Shown here: positions 1 to 9,398 of the stretch, piece by piece | How positions within the stretch are numbered: the first letter of the stretch is position 1 | Layout of the letters: each line of letters starts with the position of its first letter | Assembly: GCA_944381395.1 (NCBI GenBank) | Contig: CALWKY010000016.1 | Coordinates: forward strand, 1-45,177 | Length of the DNA stretch: 45,177 bases | Direction of reading: 5' to 3' | Source: an uncultured Lachnospiraceae bacterium | GTDB lineage: Bacteria > Bacillota > Clostridia > Lachnospirales > Anaerotignaceae | The notes under the pieces: model-generated | Seen by the model: the letters and a program-made list of their open reading frames with translations, nothing else | Databases searched by the model: none | What the model was told of the DNA's origin: nothing | Position numbers and translations under genes: made by a program

Positions 1-69
1 GCCATCATAATTTTGTTTTCTTTTTTCTTCTTGCGGTGTTAAAACACGTTCTTTTTTCTTCATTTCCAT
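1..69 (-). CDS. N-terminal fragment of an unidentified gene (runs off left edge)
   Basis: An ATG at 69 is preceded by a GGAAAGGTGG ribosome binding site at 71-80 and opens a frame that stays open to the window edge, giving 23 residues that are very rich in Lys, Glu and Gln. A terminator for the preceding vanW-like gene lies just upstream, so this gene probably has its own promoter in 70-125. The visible peptide is too short and too biased in composition to assign a family. Confidence 0.5.
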   Translation of the reverse strand, partial: MEMKKKERVLTPQEEKRKQNYDG

Positions 70-125
70 CCACCTTTCCTATGTACGCAATGAAAGTATA
101 CGACGCAAAAACATCGTTTGCAGGA

Positions 126-165
126 TAAAAAATTGCCGCTTTCTACCCAAGAGAAAAGCGGCAAT
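126..165 (-). terminator. Rho-independent terminator of the vanW-like gene
   Basis: The arms ATTGCCGCT (132-140) and AGCGGCAAT (157-165) are perfectly complementary. On the minus strand they are followed by a run of six T residues. The hairpin starts 7 bp after the stop codon of the VanW-domain gene. Confidence 0.9.
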
Positions 166-171
166 CCGGAG

Positions 172-2058
172 TTACTCTGTTGTTTCAGGCACCGGAAGTC
201 CTTCTGGAATCTGTGTGCCTTCCTGCCCTGTCTGGTCTGTTACAGAAGGGTCTGTTGTTATGGTATTTTCAGAAGTATTGGTTGTTGTATTTTCTGTAGT
301 TTCTGCCGTCTCTGCCTTTTTCGTACCCACAGTCACTTCATCTGCTGTTGCACGATAGGAAGAACTATTAAACCATTCCCGGCTCACTAATTCACCATCT
401 TGGTATACTTTTTTGTATACACTTACTTTACATCCTGTTTTACCCGTATAAGTTACTTCTCTGGTACCTTCCGGCAATTCCGGATCTTCTGTTACAATTT
501 CTGCGGGCTTCGGGATAGTAGCCTCATAAACCGTCTCATACTCCACAGTACGCCCAGGATCGTGAATTTCCTTTCCATACAGGTTAATCACCAATTTATT
601 GTTTGCGGCATACGCTTCTAAATAGATCGGGGTATCTGTATTGTTGCGGAACTGGAAGTCTTTATAGTTATCTGCAATGGCAGCGTCTCTGCCTAACGGT
701 ACATATCCCACTGTCATTGAATGGGGGAAACGTTCTACAATCTCTAATTCGGCCATAATCACCGCATTATACACTGTCGTACTAATCTGGCAAACACCGC
801 CGCCCATACCGCTTTCTACTTTACCATTTACATAAACACCTGCGCTTCGATAACCATTTGCATAGGTCTGAGGTCCCAAAGCTTCCGTTACAGAAAATAC
901 TTCTCCCGGCATAATGATGGAACCGTTCAGGTTTTCACAGCCTACGCGCAAGTTAGTGTTTCTGTTTGCGTCTGCGTTATTATAAGTGGTATAGAAACTG
1001 CCAATGAGATCAGTAACAGAAGACAGCATCTCTGCGGTTATTTCCGGTTCTGCTTCCGTAACAACCACATCTGCCTCCCCGCTGGTCTGTGTAAAAAGAA
1101 CCGCTTCCACTGCCGCAGCTGTCTTTTCCACATCCATTACCGTACCATTTTCTTCCGGCACAACTACCAGCTTACCATTTTCTTTATACATGGTACTGTC
1201 TTTTGGTTCATGATCCAATTCTTCTGCGATTCCTTGAAGGATTTCAGTCAACTTGGAAGCATCATAGCTAAAATCAGCAGAAAAATCCACACCCTGCCGA
1301 ATCAATGTCAGCCCATCAAAAAATCTGCTGACGGTATCCCCTTCTCTGGCATAGCGATACGCCTCGTCTACCACTTCTTCAATATGATATCCTGCATCAA
1401 TATCGGAGAAAAGGATTTCTCTGGTTTCCTCGCCATAATGCAAGGTAATTTTTTCCGTGGACATTTTCTGAGAAAAATGCTCGGAAAGGCAATTTTCTGC
1501 CTCCTCTTTGCTCATGCCAGAAAGAGAAATTCCAGAAACAGAAATACCCTCATAAATATCCGTGGAAGCCAATACATTCTGCACGCGGCTGAATAACCAT
1601 CCGCCTACGCCTATTGCGCAGACTAAAATCACGCCAGCCACAATACAAGCTGTTTTTTTCCAACTTCCGTCTTTTTTCTGGCGTGCCTTTTTCTTTTCCT
1701 GCACAACTTTTTCAGCAGGCTTCACTTCCCGTACCGTTTCTTCTTCCTCATTTTCCTCTTTGGGATTGGAAATATACTGTACAACCGGTACAGATGTATC
1801 TTCCGGTACAGAATCTATTTCTTCTTCGTCGTCTGCTGTAAAGCCCATTTCTTCTCTGGATATATACCGAACTGGCGCAATGGTTTCTTCCATGTTTCCT
1901 TCGGATAACGCAGACGCTTCCATATCTTCTGACATTTCATCAGCGGAAGTATCCTCTTCTGGAAGGAGATCCTTTAATTCACCAGAAACTGCTGCCATAT
2001 AAGCTTCTTCTGCACGATTTGTGTGGATGTCGTCCCTTTTTTCTTCCTTATGCTTCAT
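172..2058 (-). CDS. VanW/G5-domain membrane-anchored wall protein
   Basis: A 628-residue protein. Residues 1-130 are an acidic, Glu/Ser-rich cytoplasmic segment. Residues about 135-157 form one transmembrane helix, so the rest lies outside the cell. About 170-330 resembles the YoaR-type peptidoglycan-binding domain that precedes VanW domains. The VanW domain follows, with its hallmark GGGVCQIST near residue 440. A G5-like beta domain lies at about 520-585, and the Thr/Asn-rich tail looks disordered. The start ATG at 2058 has a GGAGGG site upstream. VanW proteins are common in Clostridia and sit at the cell wall, but their reaction is unknown. The name comes from the accessory gene of vancomycin clusters, and no other resistance gene is present here. 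The family call is secure; the function is not. Confidence 0.88.
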   Translation of the reverse strand: MKHKEEKRDDIHTNRAEEAYMAAVSGELKDLLPEEDTSADEMSEDMEASALSEGNMEETIAPVRYISREEMGFTADDEEEIDSVPEDTSVPVVQYISNPKEENEEEETVREVKPAEKVVQEKKKARQKKDGSWKKTACIVAGVILVCAIGVGGWLFSRVQNVLASTDIYEGISVSGISLSGMSKEEAENCLSEHFSQKMSTEKITLHYGEETREILFSDIDAGYHIEEVVDEAYRYAREGDTVSRFFDGLTLIRQGVDFSADFSYDASKLTEILQGIAEELDHEPKDSTMYKENGKLVVVPEENGTVMDVEKTAAAVEAVLFTQTSGEADVVVTEAEPEITAEMLSSVTDLIGSFYTTYNNADANRNTNLRVGCENLNGSIIMPGEVFSVTEALGPQTYANGYRSAGVYVNGKVESGMGGGVCQISTTVYNAVIMAELEIVERFPHSMTVGYVPLGRDAAIADNYKDFQFRNNTDTPIYLEAYAANNKLVINLYGKEIHDPGRTVEYETVYEATIPKPAEIVTEDPELPEGTREVTYTGKTGCKVSVYKKVYQDGELVSREWFNSSSYRATADEVTVGTKKAETAETTENTTTNTSENTITTDPSVTDQTGQEGTQIPEGLPVPETTE

Positions 2059-2192
2059 AATTTCTTCTCCCTCCGGAAAAGCAGAGCTTAACGTTTGCTC
2101 TCTCTCCTACGGTTTTCTAAAATACGTTGCTATGAATCAGAAAAGTATCTTTACATTTTATGTATCCCCGAATGTACACTTTCCCTTACATT

Positions 2193-2221
2193 ATCATATC
2201 GAAACCCATCAGAAAATACAA
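2193..2221 (-). promoter_or_regulatory. Predicted promoter of the vanW-like gene
   Basis: On the minus strand there is a -35 TTGTAT (2216-2221), a 17-bp spacer and a -10 TATGAT (2193-2198). This leaves a leader of about 130 nt before the ATG at 2058. No clear terminator separates it from the upstream VWA operon, so read-through is also possible. Confidence 0.55.
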
Positions 2222-2266
2222 TAGCAAAACTATGAATTATCATTACATTTCCGTGACAGAATGGGC

Positions 2267-5050
2267 TCAATTTCTTCTGTCCCGTTTCTTTTTCGCTTGT
2301 GCCAGCATCTGTGCCGTAGAAACAGTTGTTTTTTCTTGTTTGGATTTTTGTACCGGCTCTTGTTTTTCTTTTTCCTCCCGTTGATCCACCACTTTCTTTC
2401 CCTTTTGCGGCGCTTGATTCAACTGAGCCGGCTCCTGACGCACGGTTTCTACGCCTTTTTTCACATGTGTCCGCATGCCGTCTGCTAAGGCAGCCGTTTT
2501 TCTTTCCAAAAAGGCAAACCATCTGCTGAAACGATAGAATGCAATATCCAGCAGAAACAGTATCATGGCAACAATCAAAAGCGGCGTACGCAGCGCAAAT
2601 GTGGTATCAGCTGCAGCAGGCTGAGAGGAAAATACATCACTTCCGGACTGCAGTACCCGGCCGCCGCCAGCTTCTGCCAGTTGTTGTAACAACGCAGTGC
2701 CATTTACCCGTTTTGTCATGTCATACTCATCTGGATAGCCAATGACAAAACCAGTGCTTTCATTTTCCTGGCTGCCATCTGTCAAAGTAAAGGTAAGGGA
2801 TGCAACATATGCACCCTGCATATCGGTATCCAACAACCCGCGCCAAGTACCCGGTGCGGCGGAAGAAAATGCTACGGTATGACTTTCGTTTTTACTGTCT
2901 ACAATGGTTGCATTGATTTCCTTTACATCTGTGCGGACAGGCATGGTTAATTCTAGCTGGGCATTTCCATCTACGGTCTGCGCCGTTAAGGAAATATCCG
3001 AAGACATGGGGCTTTTCATCATCCATCCCACTGCGTTACGAAGGATTTCCGCACCGGAACCATCTGCCAGCCATTCTTCCGTCCACATACCCATGGCATC
3101 GGAAGTCCATGCCACCGTTCTGCCTAACCCATACTGCCAAGCAGCCAATATGGGATCTTCTTCATCACTGACCAACACTTGATCTGCGCGTGGTTTTATG
3201 GAAGTTCCCACATATCCGTTGAGGACTGGTACGCTCTGGATACCGCTTAATATGGCGGAAGCATCTGCTGCCTGAGGGAAAAATGAATGCTGTTTCAGAT
3301 ATTCTTCCCCCGCCAATATGGTTTCCTTGGCAAAAATCTTGGGTAAATCCGTAAATTCATTGGTGAAATAGTATCGTCCGCCAGCAGTCTCCGCCAGCCG
3401 TTCCATCAGTTTAATGTCTGCTCCACTGCCGACCGCAACGGTGGAAAGGGTAATCCCATTTTCCTTCATTTGTCTGAGCAGACTATCATAACCGTTCTGT
3501 TCCGCCTGACCGTCTGTTAAAAGGATAATATGTTTTTCTTTTGTATCCGCTTCGGCGAGAATATCATACGCTTTTTGTAATGCGGGAAGAATGGTGGTAC
3601 CGCCTGCTGGCTGGATCATAGAAACGGTTTCAGAAATACCGCCTTCATTTCCCTTTACCTTTTGGAACGGCACGGCTACCTCTGCCAGCGAGTCAAAGGC
3701 TACCACTGCCATATAATCTTCCGCGCCAAAATTTTCCAAAGAACGGATAACGGCTTCTTTTGCCATATCCATACTGCTGACACCATAGTTGCCGGAAGCC
3801 ATACTGCCAGAATGGTCGATGACAAATACCATACCTAGGTTGGCTTCTTCCGCTTCTGTCTCCAGTTCCATATCCACCGGAAGGATTTCTTCCAGCAGGG
3901 TATTATGATATCCGCCTAAGGCATAAGCATTTTCACCGCCGCTGACCAATAATCCGCCGCCAGTGGTACGGACATACTCCTCCACCGCAGTTAAAAAATC
4001 CTCCGGCAGATCATCCACTGCCACATCGGCAAGAACGACACCGTCATAGCTATGCAGCCCATCTACCGTGGCGGGTGCGGAACCGGCTTCTTTTCGTTCT
4101 ACCGCAACTTGTGCGGAAGAAAGAATAGAAGCCCAGTTTTCTCCGCTATTGTTCCGCTCTAATATCAAAATATGCGGTACATCGGTAATATAAGTATACG
4201 CATACGCCTGGTTATTTTCTGAAATGGTATCCGCAGGCGCTGTGATTTCTCCCCGGTATACCACTGCGCCGCCAGTATCCGTAGTGTCGGTAAATACAAC
4301 TGGATTTTCGCCGCTATGCACTTGCACCGCTTCTTCCGCAATCATAGTCTGGCCTTTATAAAGGCGCACCGTTACAGTCTGATCACAGTTAGACCAAATC
4401 CGCAGTGTAATCTCATAAGCTGTGCCGCGGTCAATGGCACGGGGCAATTCCAAAGAGCTGATCTGTACTTCGTTTCCCTGCGAGCTTTGCAAAGGATATA
4501 CATCTACCATCACACCATTTTGCGCCAATGCCTGTACCTTTTGCAGGGCATTCCCTGTGGTCTCATTTCCGTCGGAAAGAAGAACTGCCCGTTTTGCCGT
4601 ATGATTGGGAAACATGGCTTGTGCCACATCCATGGCTCCGGCAATATCCGTACCGTTTTTATCCACATAAGAGACAAAATGGTCTGTCGGCAAATCGGCA
4701 GAAAAGGAAGATTCTACACTTGCATTCTTGCCAAACAGCAACAGGCTGGTTTGATCATTTCCACCCATGGCTTTTTGCGCATCCTGCAAAAATGTTTCTG
4801 CCATACCGTCATCGGCAATGCTGGCAGACTGGTCCAGTAAAAAAACCGTACTGATCTGGTTCGACCGGCTTCCCACAGAAATACCGCTTAAAGCAAAAAT
4901 CAGTAAGAAACAAATGATGCAGCGCAGTCCGGCGGAGACTTTTTTCTGAAACGAAGAAGCAAATTGTCCCTCTTTTGCCTGCCAAATGAGAAACGCAAGG
5001 ATGGGAATTGCCAGCAGCAGCCAATAGATTCCATCAAATTTGATTTGCAT
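2267..5050 (-). CDS. Membrane protein with two VWA domains and a GATase1-like domain
   Basis: A 927-residue protein. Two N-terminal helices (about 8-23 and 42-60) are followed by a first VWA domain with a MIDAS motif D-x-S-x-S at Asp73-Ser77. A beta-rich segment comes next, then a class I glutamine-amidotransferase-like fold (about 290-390; GGGLLVSGG at 364-372) without an obvious catalytic Cys. A second VWA domain has DHSGS starting at Asp412. One C-terminal helix (about 848-868) precedes a charged Lys/Gln-rich cytoplasmic tail. The arrangement resembles BatA/BatB-type (aerotolerance operon) proteins, which present metal-dependent protein-binding VWA domains outside the membrane. The start overlaps the end of the preceding VWA gene by 17 bp, which implies translational coupling. 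It is the last gene of the operon. The exact role is unknown. Confidence 0.85.
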   Translation of the reverse strand: MQIKFDGIYWLLLAIPILAFLIWQAKEGQFASSFQKKVSAGLRCIICFLLIFALSGISVGSRSNQISTVFLLDQSASIADDGMAETFLQDAQKAMGGNDQTSLLLFGKNASVESSFSADLPTDHFVSYVDKNGTDIAGAMDVAQAMFPNHTAKRAVLLSDGNETTGNALQKVQALAQNGVMVDVYPLQSSQGNEVQISSLELPRAIDRGTAYEITLRIWSNCDQTVTVRLYKGQTMIAEEAVQVHSGENPVVFTDTTDTGGAVVYRGEITAPADTISENNQAYAYTYITDVPHILILERNNSGENWASILSSAQVAVERKEAGSAPATVDGLHSYDGVVLADVAVDDLPEDFLTAVEEYVRTTGGGLLVSGGENAYALGGYHNTLLEEILPVDMELETEAEEANLGMVFVIDHSGSMASGNYGVSSMDMAKEAVIRSLENFGAEDYMAVVAFDSLAEVAVPFQKVKGNEGGISETVSMIQPAGGTTILPALQKAYDILAEADTKEKHIILLTDGQAEQNGYDSLLRQMKENGITLSTVAVGSGADIKLMERLAETAGGRYYFTNEFTDLPKIFAKETILAGEEYLKQHSFFPQAADASAILSGIQSVPVLNGYVGTSIKPRADQVLVSDEEDPILAAWQYGLGRTVAWTSDAMGMWTEEWLADGSGAEILRNAVGWMMKSPMSSDISLTAQTVDGNAQLELTMPVRTDVKEINATIVDSKNESHTVAFSSAAPGTWRGLLDTDMQGAYVASLTFTLTDGSQENESTGFVIGYPDEYDMTKRVNGTALLQQLAEAGGGRVLQSGSDVFSSQPAAADTTFALRTPLLIVAMILFLLDIAFYRFSRWFAFLERKTAALADGMRTHVKKGVETVRQEPAQLNQAPQKGKKVVDQREEKEKQEPVQKSKQEKTTVSTAQMLAQAKKKRDRRN

Positions 5051-6836
5051 GGCATCTCACCCTCCATTCCACTAAAATGACTGCTAATAGCAGTAAAATC
5101 AATCCAACTGTCCATTCTTTTCCAACGAATACCGTCTTTGTAGCGCCTCCGGCATAAGTGCTTTCTGCGCCTGTAGGCCGTAAATCAGATTCGCCTTCCG
5201 TTTTTGCATTGACAGCAAATGTTTTCTGTGTAACAACACCATCGGCATTTTCTTCCTGCAACGTATAAATACCAGTCTGGGCGGTATCTGTAAAGGCATT
5301 GGGCGGGAAAGGCGGTGCTACTTGTTTACTGCTTCCATCGGGCAGATAAATCGTTGCTTTGGCAGTATCCGCTTCCAGTGAAAGGGGAATGGATGCTTCT
5401 GCATAAAACTGTCCATAATTTCCATCCATTTCCGGGAAATACCACTGCATCAATTGATATAAAAAGATGGGGAATCCTGCCTGCAGCGGCAAATCGCTTT
5501 CGTGCAGATCAAAAGAAAGCACAGCCATTTTTCTGCCATTTTTTTCTCCATAACGCCCCAATGTTTGTCCCTGGCAAGTCAAAAACGCCCGTCCAAAAGT
5601 ATCGGTAATAGGGTTCGCCTGGGACACATCAAAGTGAAGACTGGCAAGGTCAGGAAAGTTTTCATCTGCCACAACTGTCACATGGTCAGAAAAGTCCTGT
5701 TTTTCCCCCACTGCTACGAAACGGTTCCCCGCAGGCGGGTTAATGAGCAGCAGCGCACCTTCCTGGGGCATTGCCTCAGGCAGACATCCATCATAAATTT
5801 GTAAAGCATAGCCGCCGGAAGGAATCTCCTGGGTGCTGTTAATACGATATACTTCCACGCCATCCAGCAGGCTTAACGCCGTCTCTAAAAATATATTTTG
5901 GTCTGAAACCAGCAATACCTTCCGGTCCGTCTCTACAGAGCCGCCGGAGAAAATCTCATTGTCCGCCAGCAGAATATCATCTTCCATAATTTTTGCCGAA
6001 AGCGCCCTGCTTTCTTTTGGTGCTGTGAAATAACAATCTGCCACACCATTTTCTTCCAATGATACGGTTTGGCTGTCTAAAAGCACACCGTCCGCAAAAA
6101 GCGCCACCGTTTTTTCTGCGGCTGCGCCATACTGTGCCGCCCGCACCAAAACAGTAAAAGAACCATCTGATTCGCGGGTATAAGAAAGAAGGGTTAATGC
6201 CGTATTTTCTCCGCCGCCGTTTTCATTCTGCCAGAGTGCATCTAATTTGGTAAATTCATAGATATCATCAGAAAAAATCACCACTTCCCCGCCCAGGGAA
6301 TTTTTTTCATGAATGAGGAGACTTTCCGCCGTTATCCAATCCACACCGCCGGCAGTTACCTGGGCATGTTCTATGGCATTGTAAAGGGTATCCCCCTTTT
6401 CCTGGGCACTGAGCACAACGGTAGGCTGCTCTGATAAAAACACCAGCGTAAACCGGCTGCCGTCTGCTGTGGAACGCGCCAGCTCCTCCATTTTTTCTTT
6501 GGCGGCTTCAAAACGGCTGCCTTCCACATCTTCCGCCTGCATGCTCAAAGAGCAATCCAGTGCCAAAACATAGTCCTGTACCTGTCCTGCTCCCATGAAA
6601 TAAGGTCTTGCCATTGCCAAAGAAAGGAGTACCAACGCAGCCAGCTGCAGTGCCAGCAGGATATTTCTCCTTAATTTTTGCCAGGGCTCCTGGGCTTTCG
6701 CAAGGATATTCGCTTTCTCCCACAATAAGAGAGAAGACACTTCTTTGGGCTGATACCGCTGTTTCAAAAAATACATAAGCAGCAATACAGGAATACTCAA
6801 TAGCCCAATCAGCCCTAATGGCGCGAAAAATCCCAT
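5034..6836 (-). CDS. BatA-like VWA-domain membrane protein
   Basis: A 600-residue protein. It begins with the typical BatA-type hairpin of two hydrophobic helices (residues 7-23 and 58-76). The segment between them contains KEVSSLLLWEKA, the family's conserved cytoplasmic stretch. The VWA domain starts with DCSLS at Asp94-Ser98, an intact D-x-S-x-S metal site. A long beta-rich region follows, and a single C-terminal helix lies near 575-592. I chose the ATG at 6836 because AAGGAGGAT sits directly upstream; the frame extends nine residues further without such a site. It belongs with the adjacent double-VWA gene. Known Bat operons also carry a MoxR ATPase and a DUF58 protein, and neither is present here. 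The family call is good; the function is inferred only from context. Confidence 0.85.
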   Translation of the reverse strand: MGFFAPLGLIGLLSIPVLLLMYFLKQRYQPKEVSSLLLWEKANILAKAQEPWQKLRRNILLALQLAALVLLSLAMARPYFMGAGQVQDYVLALDCSLSMQAEDVEGSRFEAAKEKMEELARSTADGSRFTLVFLSEQPTVVLSAQEKGDTLYNAIEHAQVTAGGVDWITAESLLIHEKNSLGGEVVIFSDDIYEFTKLDALWQNENGGGENTALTLLSYTRESDGSFTVLVRAAQYGAAAEKTVALFADGVLLDSQTVSLEENGVADCYFTAPKESRALSAKIMEDDILLADNEIFSGGSVETDRKVLLVSDQNIFLETALSLLDGVEVYRINSTQEIPSGGYALQIYDGCLPEAMPQEGALLLINPPAGNRFVAVGEKQDFSDHVTVVADENFPDLASLHFDVSQANPITDTFGRAFLTCQGQTLGRYGEKNGRKMAVLSFDLHESDLPLQAGFPIFLYQLMQWYFPEMDGNYGQFYAEASIPLSLEADTAKATIYLPDGSSKQVAPPFPPNAFTDTAQTGIYTLQEENADGVVTQKTFAVNAKTEGESDLRPTGAESTYAGGATKTVFVGKEWTVGLILLLLAVILVEWRVRCHANQI

Positions 6837-6895
6837 GGTTATCCTCCTTTCTATCCTGAACAAATATCAAAATAAGTTTTCCGCAGAAAAACTGT

Positions 6896-8416
6896 TTACC
6901 GTTCCAACTGAGAGAAATAATCGGAAACCAGCTCTTTCATGCCATAAGGCACATCATTCTGTTCCAATGCCCGCATCGCGTCATCCCGGTATTGCCCATA
7001 AACAGTATCATAAGGCACACTTTGCCCGCGCTGTCCCTCTACTTGCTGCTGAGTTACTGTAGTAGTGCCATTTTGGGTTTGCTGACCGTCTACCTGAGCG
7101 GTATACTCTCCTTTTCCTGATGCTTCCCGGCTGAAAACTTTTTCCGGTGCCGTGTGCCCCATGCCTCTGCCTTGACCAGAACCGGTGCCTTGACCCGTTC
7201 CGGTGCCACTGCCGGCACCCTGACCAGTGCCAGTGCCTTGACCTTCGCCTGTTCCTTCGCCTGCGCCAGCGCCTTCGCCCTGACCTTCTCCTTGAGCACT
7301 GCCAGCGCCTTCGCTTTGACCTGTGCCGCTTTGTCCCGCTGCGGTCTGTCCCAAAGCGTAATTCATGCTTTGCAGCCCCTGCCGGAAACTGTTGCCCTGG
7401 GCTGCGGCAGACTGTAATGCTTCTGAAAGAGCCTGTGCCGCTTCTTCCAAATCAAGTTCTCCATTGGCAATGGCTTCCGCCATTTCTTGCAGTGCTTCTG
7501 CCAAAGCTTCTTCATCCACTTCCTGCGCCGCCTGAGAAAGGGCATTTGCCAATGCACTTTTTTCTCCTGCCGAAAGGGTGGGTAACATTTTCATTAACTC
7601 GCTCATTGCCGCTGCCATTTCCGCGGATTTTGCTTCTGCTGCCTGCTGCGCCAGATTTTTCCCGGCTTCTGTTTGGCTGAGTGCTTCACTGACTGTTTTC
7701 AAATCTTTAGAAATACTGTCTTTTTCCAACTGTTTCAATTCCTGCTGTGCCTCTTGCACAATCTTTTCCGCTTCTTTTTGGGTCTGGGCATGGCGTAAGT
7801 CCTTTTCCACTGTCTTTGCCAAGCTCCGGACTTCCTGCTTGTCTGCTTTTGTCAGGGTTTCATCGGCTTCCAGTTTTTCTATCGTTTCTTCCATACGCTC
7901 TATCTTTGTTTGCGCATATTCCCCCAACACACTTTCTTTTGCCGGCAATACCAACAGCGATACCACCGCCGCAACCGCGAAAACTCCAAACCGTTTCGCA
8001 TCCGTTTGGGAAAAAGGCAGTTTCCATTCTTTTGCAAAATTTCTCGTCTGAGCAGCCTGTAAACCATCTGCCAGTGCCAGCTGTTCCATTTCGCTCAATG
8101 GTCCCTGGGTTTCTTTTTGGGATAGTTCCAGCGCTGTTACCATACGTTCTTTTTCTCCCATGCGATCCGCCATTTTCGCCGCATCCTGGAGATGATATCG
8201 ATCTTTCCAAACACTAAAACCACATGCAAAAAGCACCGCTAAGATGCAATATACGCCAAAGCAGTGCCATTTTTCCATCACGAAAAAGACTGCCGCCACG
8301 GCTGTCAAAATCCCCAGCGCACAGGCGCATTGCAAGCAGAACAACAATCGCCGCAAAAAAGCTGCCATTTGCATTTTCCTTCGCAGTGGCTCCAATGCTT
8401 TTGTCAGTCTTTTCAT
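6896..8416 (-). CDS. Membrane protein with coiled coil and Gly/Gln/Thr-rich linker
   Basis: A 506-residue protein of unrecognised family. Two helices lie at about residues 22-65 and a third at about 147-163. Then comes a long Ala/Glu/Gln/Lys-rich segment (about 165-340) with coiled-coil character. Residues 356-420 are almost entirely Gly alternating with Gln, Thr, Ser, Ala or Glu. The last 86 residues are a more ordinary charged, tyrosine-containing tail. It sits between the ABC permease (25 bp upstream) and the BatA-like gene (59 bp downstream) on the same strand, so it is probably part of the same envelope complex. Large membrane proteins with coiled coils do occur in Bat-type operons, but I cannot name a homologue with confidence. 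AGAGGTG precedes the ATG. Confidence 0.8.
   Translation of the reverse strand: MKRLTKALEPLRRKMQMAAFLRRLLFCLQCACALGILTAVAAVFFVMEKWHCFGVYCILAVLFACGFSVWKDRYHLQDAAKMADRMGEKERMVTALELSQKETQGPLSEMEQLALADGLQAAQTRNFAKEWKLPFSQTDAKRFGVFAVAAVVSLLVLPAKESVLGEYAQTKIERMEETIEKLEADETLTKADKQEVRSLAKTVEKDLRHAQTQKEAEKIVQEAQQELKQLEKDSISKDLKTVSEALSQTEAGKNLAQQAAEAKSAEMAAAMSELMKMLPTLSAGEKSALANALSQAAQEVDEEALAEALQEMAEAIANGELDLEEAAQALSEALQSAAAQGNSFRQGLQSMNYALGQTAAGQSGTGQSEGAGSAQGEGQGEGAGAGEGTGEGQGTGTGQGAGSGTGTGQGTGSGQGRGMGHTAPEKVFSREASGKGEYTAQVDGQQTQNGTTTVTQQQVEGQRGQSVPYDTVYGQYRDDAMRALEQNDVPYGMKELVSDYFSQLER
7157..7351 (-). repeat. Degenerate short repeats coding a Gly-x linker
   Basis: About 195 bp inside the coiled-coil membrane gene are built from degenerate 6- to 12-bp units. 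They encode residues 356-420, mostly Gly-Gln, Gly-Thr, Gly-Ser, Gly-Ala and Gly-Glu pairs. The stretch has clearly higher GC than its surroundings and keeps the frame open. It looks like a slippage-prone flexible linker. Confidence 0.8.
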
Positions 8417-8441
8417 GGTGTCACCTCTTTTTCATACTATC

Positions 8442-9398
8442 TTATTGGGCAGAGGAATCCTCCTGCCCTTGTTGTACATTCTTTTTCTCTTTTTTGGTGA
8501 AACGTTTTTTCTCTGTAAAATGTTTCCCCTTTTCCGTTCTGCGGATCGGATTGATGGCACGGGTCGCCAAAAACAGGAACAGTACAATAACCAAAACATC
8601 AAAAATCAAATGGAACAGGTACTGATGCTGCATAATCTTCTGTCCCATGGCAGTGATAAAGATGGTAGAAAGGGTATTAGACAAAATATTCATATTCAGC
8701 TGATGCTCTATCAAAGAGAAGAACCCCAATGCGGGGTTTGCCACCAATGCTAAGCTGAAAGGTTCCACTGCAGGCATTGCCTGATTGGGTGCCAAATTAG
8801 ACTGCAATGCAGCAATACCCAGCACACTCCAAATCAATGTACCCAAACATGCCAGACCAATCAACAGATACACACACAGAATGGATATTACTGTTTTTTG
8901 AATCTTGCAGGAAAAATAAATAGAAACAGAACCCACTGCACATGCGCTTACCAGGAAAAATACCATCATGCCTAATACATCCAGTACAGACAGTGTCCCA
9001 AAATACAGGCAGATGGCATAGATAGGCAGGCTGGTCAGTGTCATCAGCAATACCATTGCTAAAGATGCCATCAGTTTTCCCATGACAATTTCCAAAGGTG
9101 TCAGATCTGTCACCAGCAACAGGTCTAAGGTCTGTCTTTCCCGCTCACCGCTGATGCTGCCAGCACACAGCGCCGGCGTAGAAAGCATAATAGCCGCTAT
9201 CTGCATACCCGTTAAGGCAATATAGCTGTATTTTACATCAGCAGGATCAAACAATAATCCTCTGGAATTCATCAACAGCATTTCGATGAAAAGTGCCATT
9301 ACTGCCACGATGGCAATCACATACAGCGTTAAATTGATAAACGACCGGCGATTCCGTAAAGACGTAATCGCTTCTCTTCTTAAAACAGGATTCATCAT
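8442..9398 (-). CDS. ABC-2 type transporter permease
   Basis: A 318-residue protein with about six transmembrane helices and a Lys-rich cytoplasmic tail of about 35 residues. The segment SGERERQTLDLLLVTDL after the second helix is the conserved amphipathic motif of ABC-2 permeases (E-R..T-L-LL). The start codon overlaps the stop of the ATPase gene by 4 bp, so the pair is translationally coupled and must form one transporter. The substrate is unknown. Because the neighbours are secreted or membrane-anchored VWA proteins, export or membrane-stress work at the envelope is more likely than nutrient uptake. No solute-binding protein is encoded nearby. The ATG at 9398 has AGGAGGTG 10 nt upstream. 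Confidence 0.9.
   Translation of the reverse strand: MMNPVLRREAITSLRNRRSFINLTLYVIAIVAVMALFIEMLLMNSRGLLFDPADVKYSYIALTGMQIAAIMLSTPALCAGSISGERERQTLDLLLVTDLTPLEIVMGKLMASLAMVLLMTLTSLPIYAICLYFGTLSVLDVLGMMVFFLVSACAVGSVSIYFSCKIQKTVISILCVYLLIGLACLGTLIWSVLGIAALQSNLAPNQAMPAVEPFSLALVANPALGFFSLIEHQLNMNILSNTLSTIFITAMGQKIMQHQYLFHLIFDVLVIVLFLFLATRAINPIRRTEKGKHFTEKKRFTKKEKKNVQQGQEDSSAQ

Noticed and set aside
172..2058. Vancomycin-resistance role for the VanW-domain gene
   Set aside because: No vanHAX-type genes or VanRS regulators are near. VanW/G5 proteins of this layout are ordinary wall proteins in Clostridia.
7147..7680. 177-codon Cys/Arg/Leu-rich frame antisense to the Gly-rich membrane gene
   Set aside because: It is open only because of the repetitive GC-rich linker sequence. 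No start site or motif is present.
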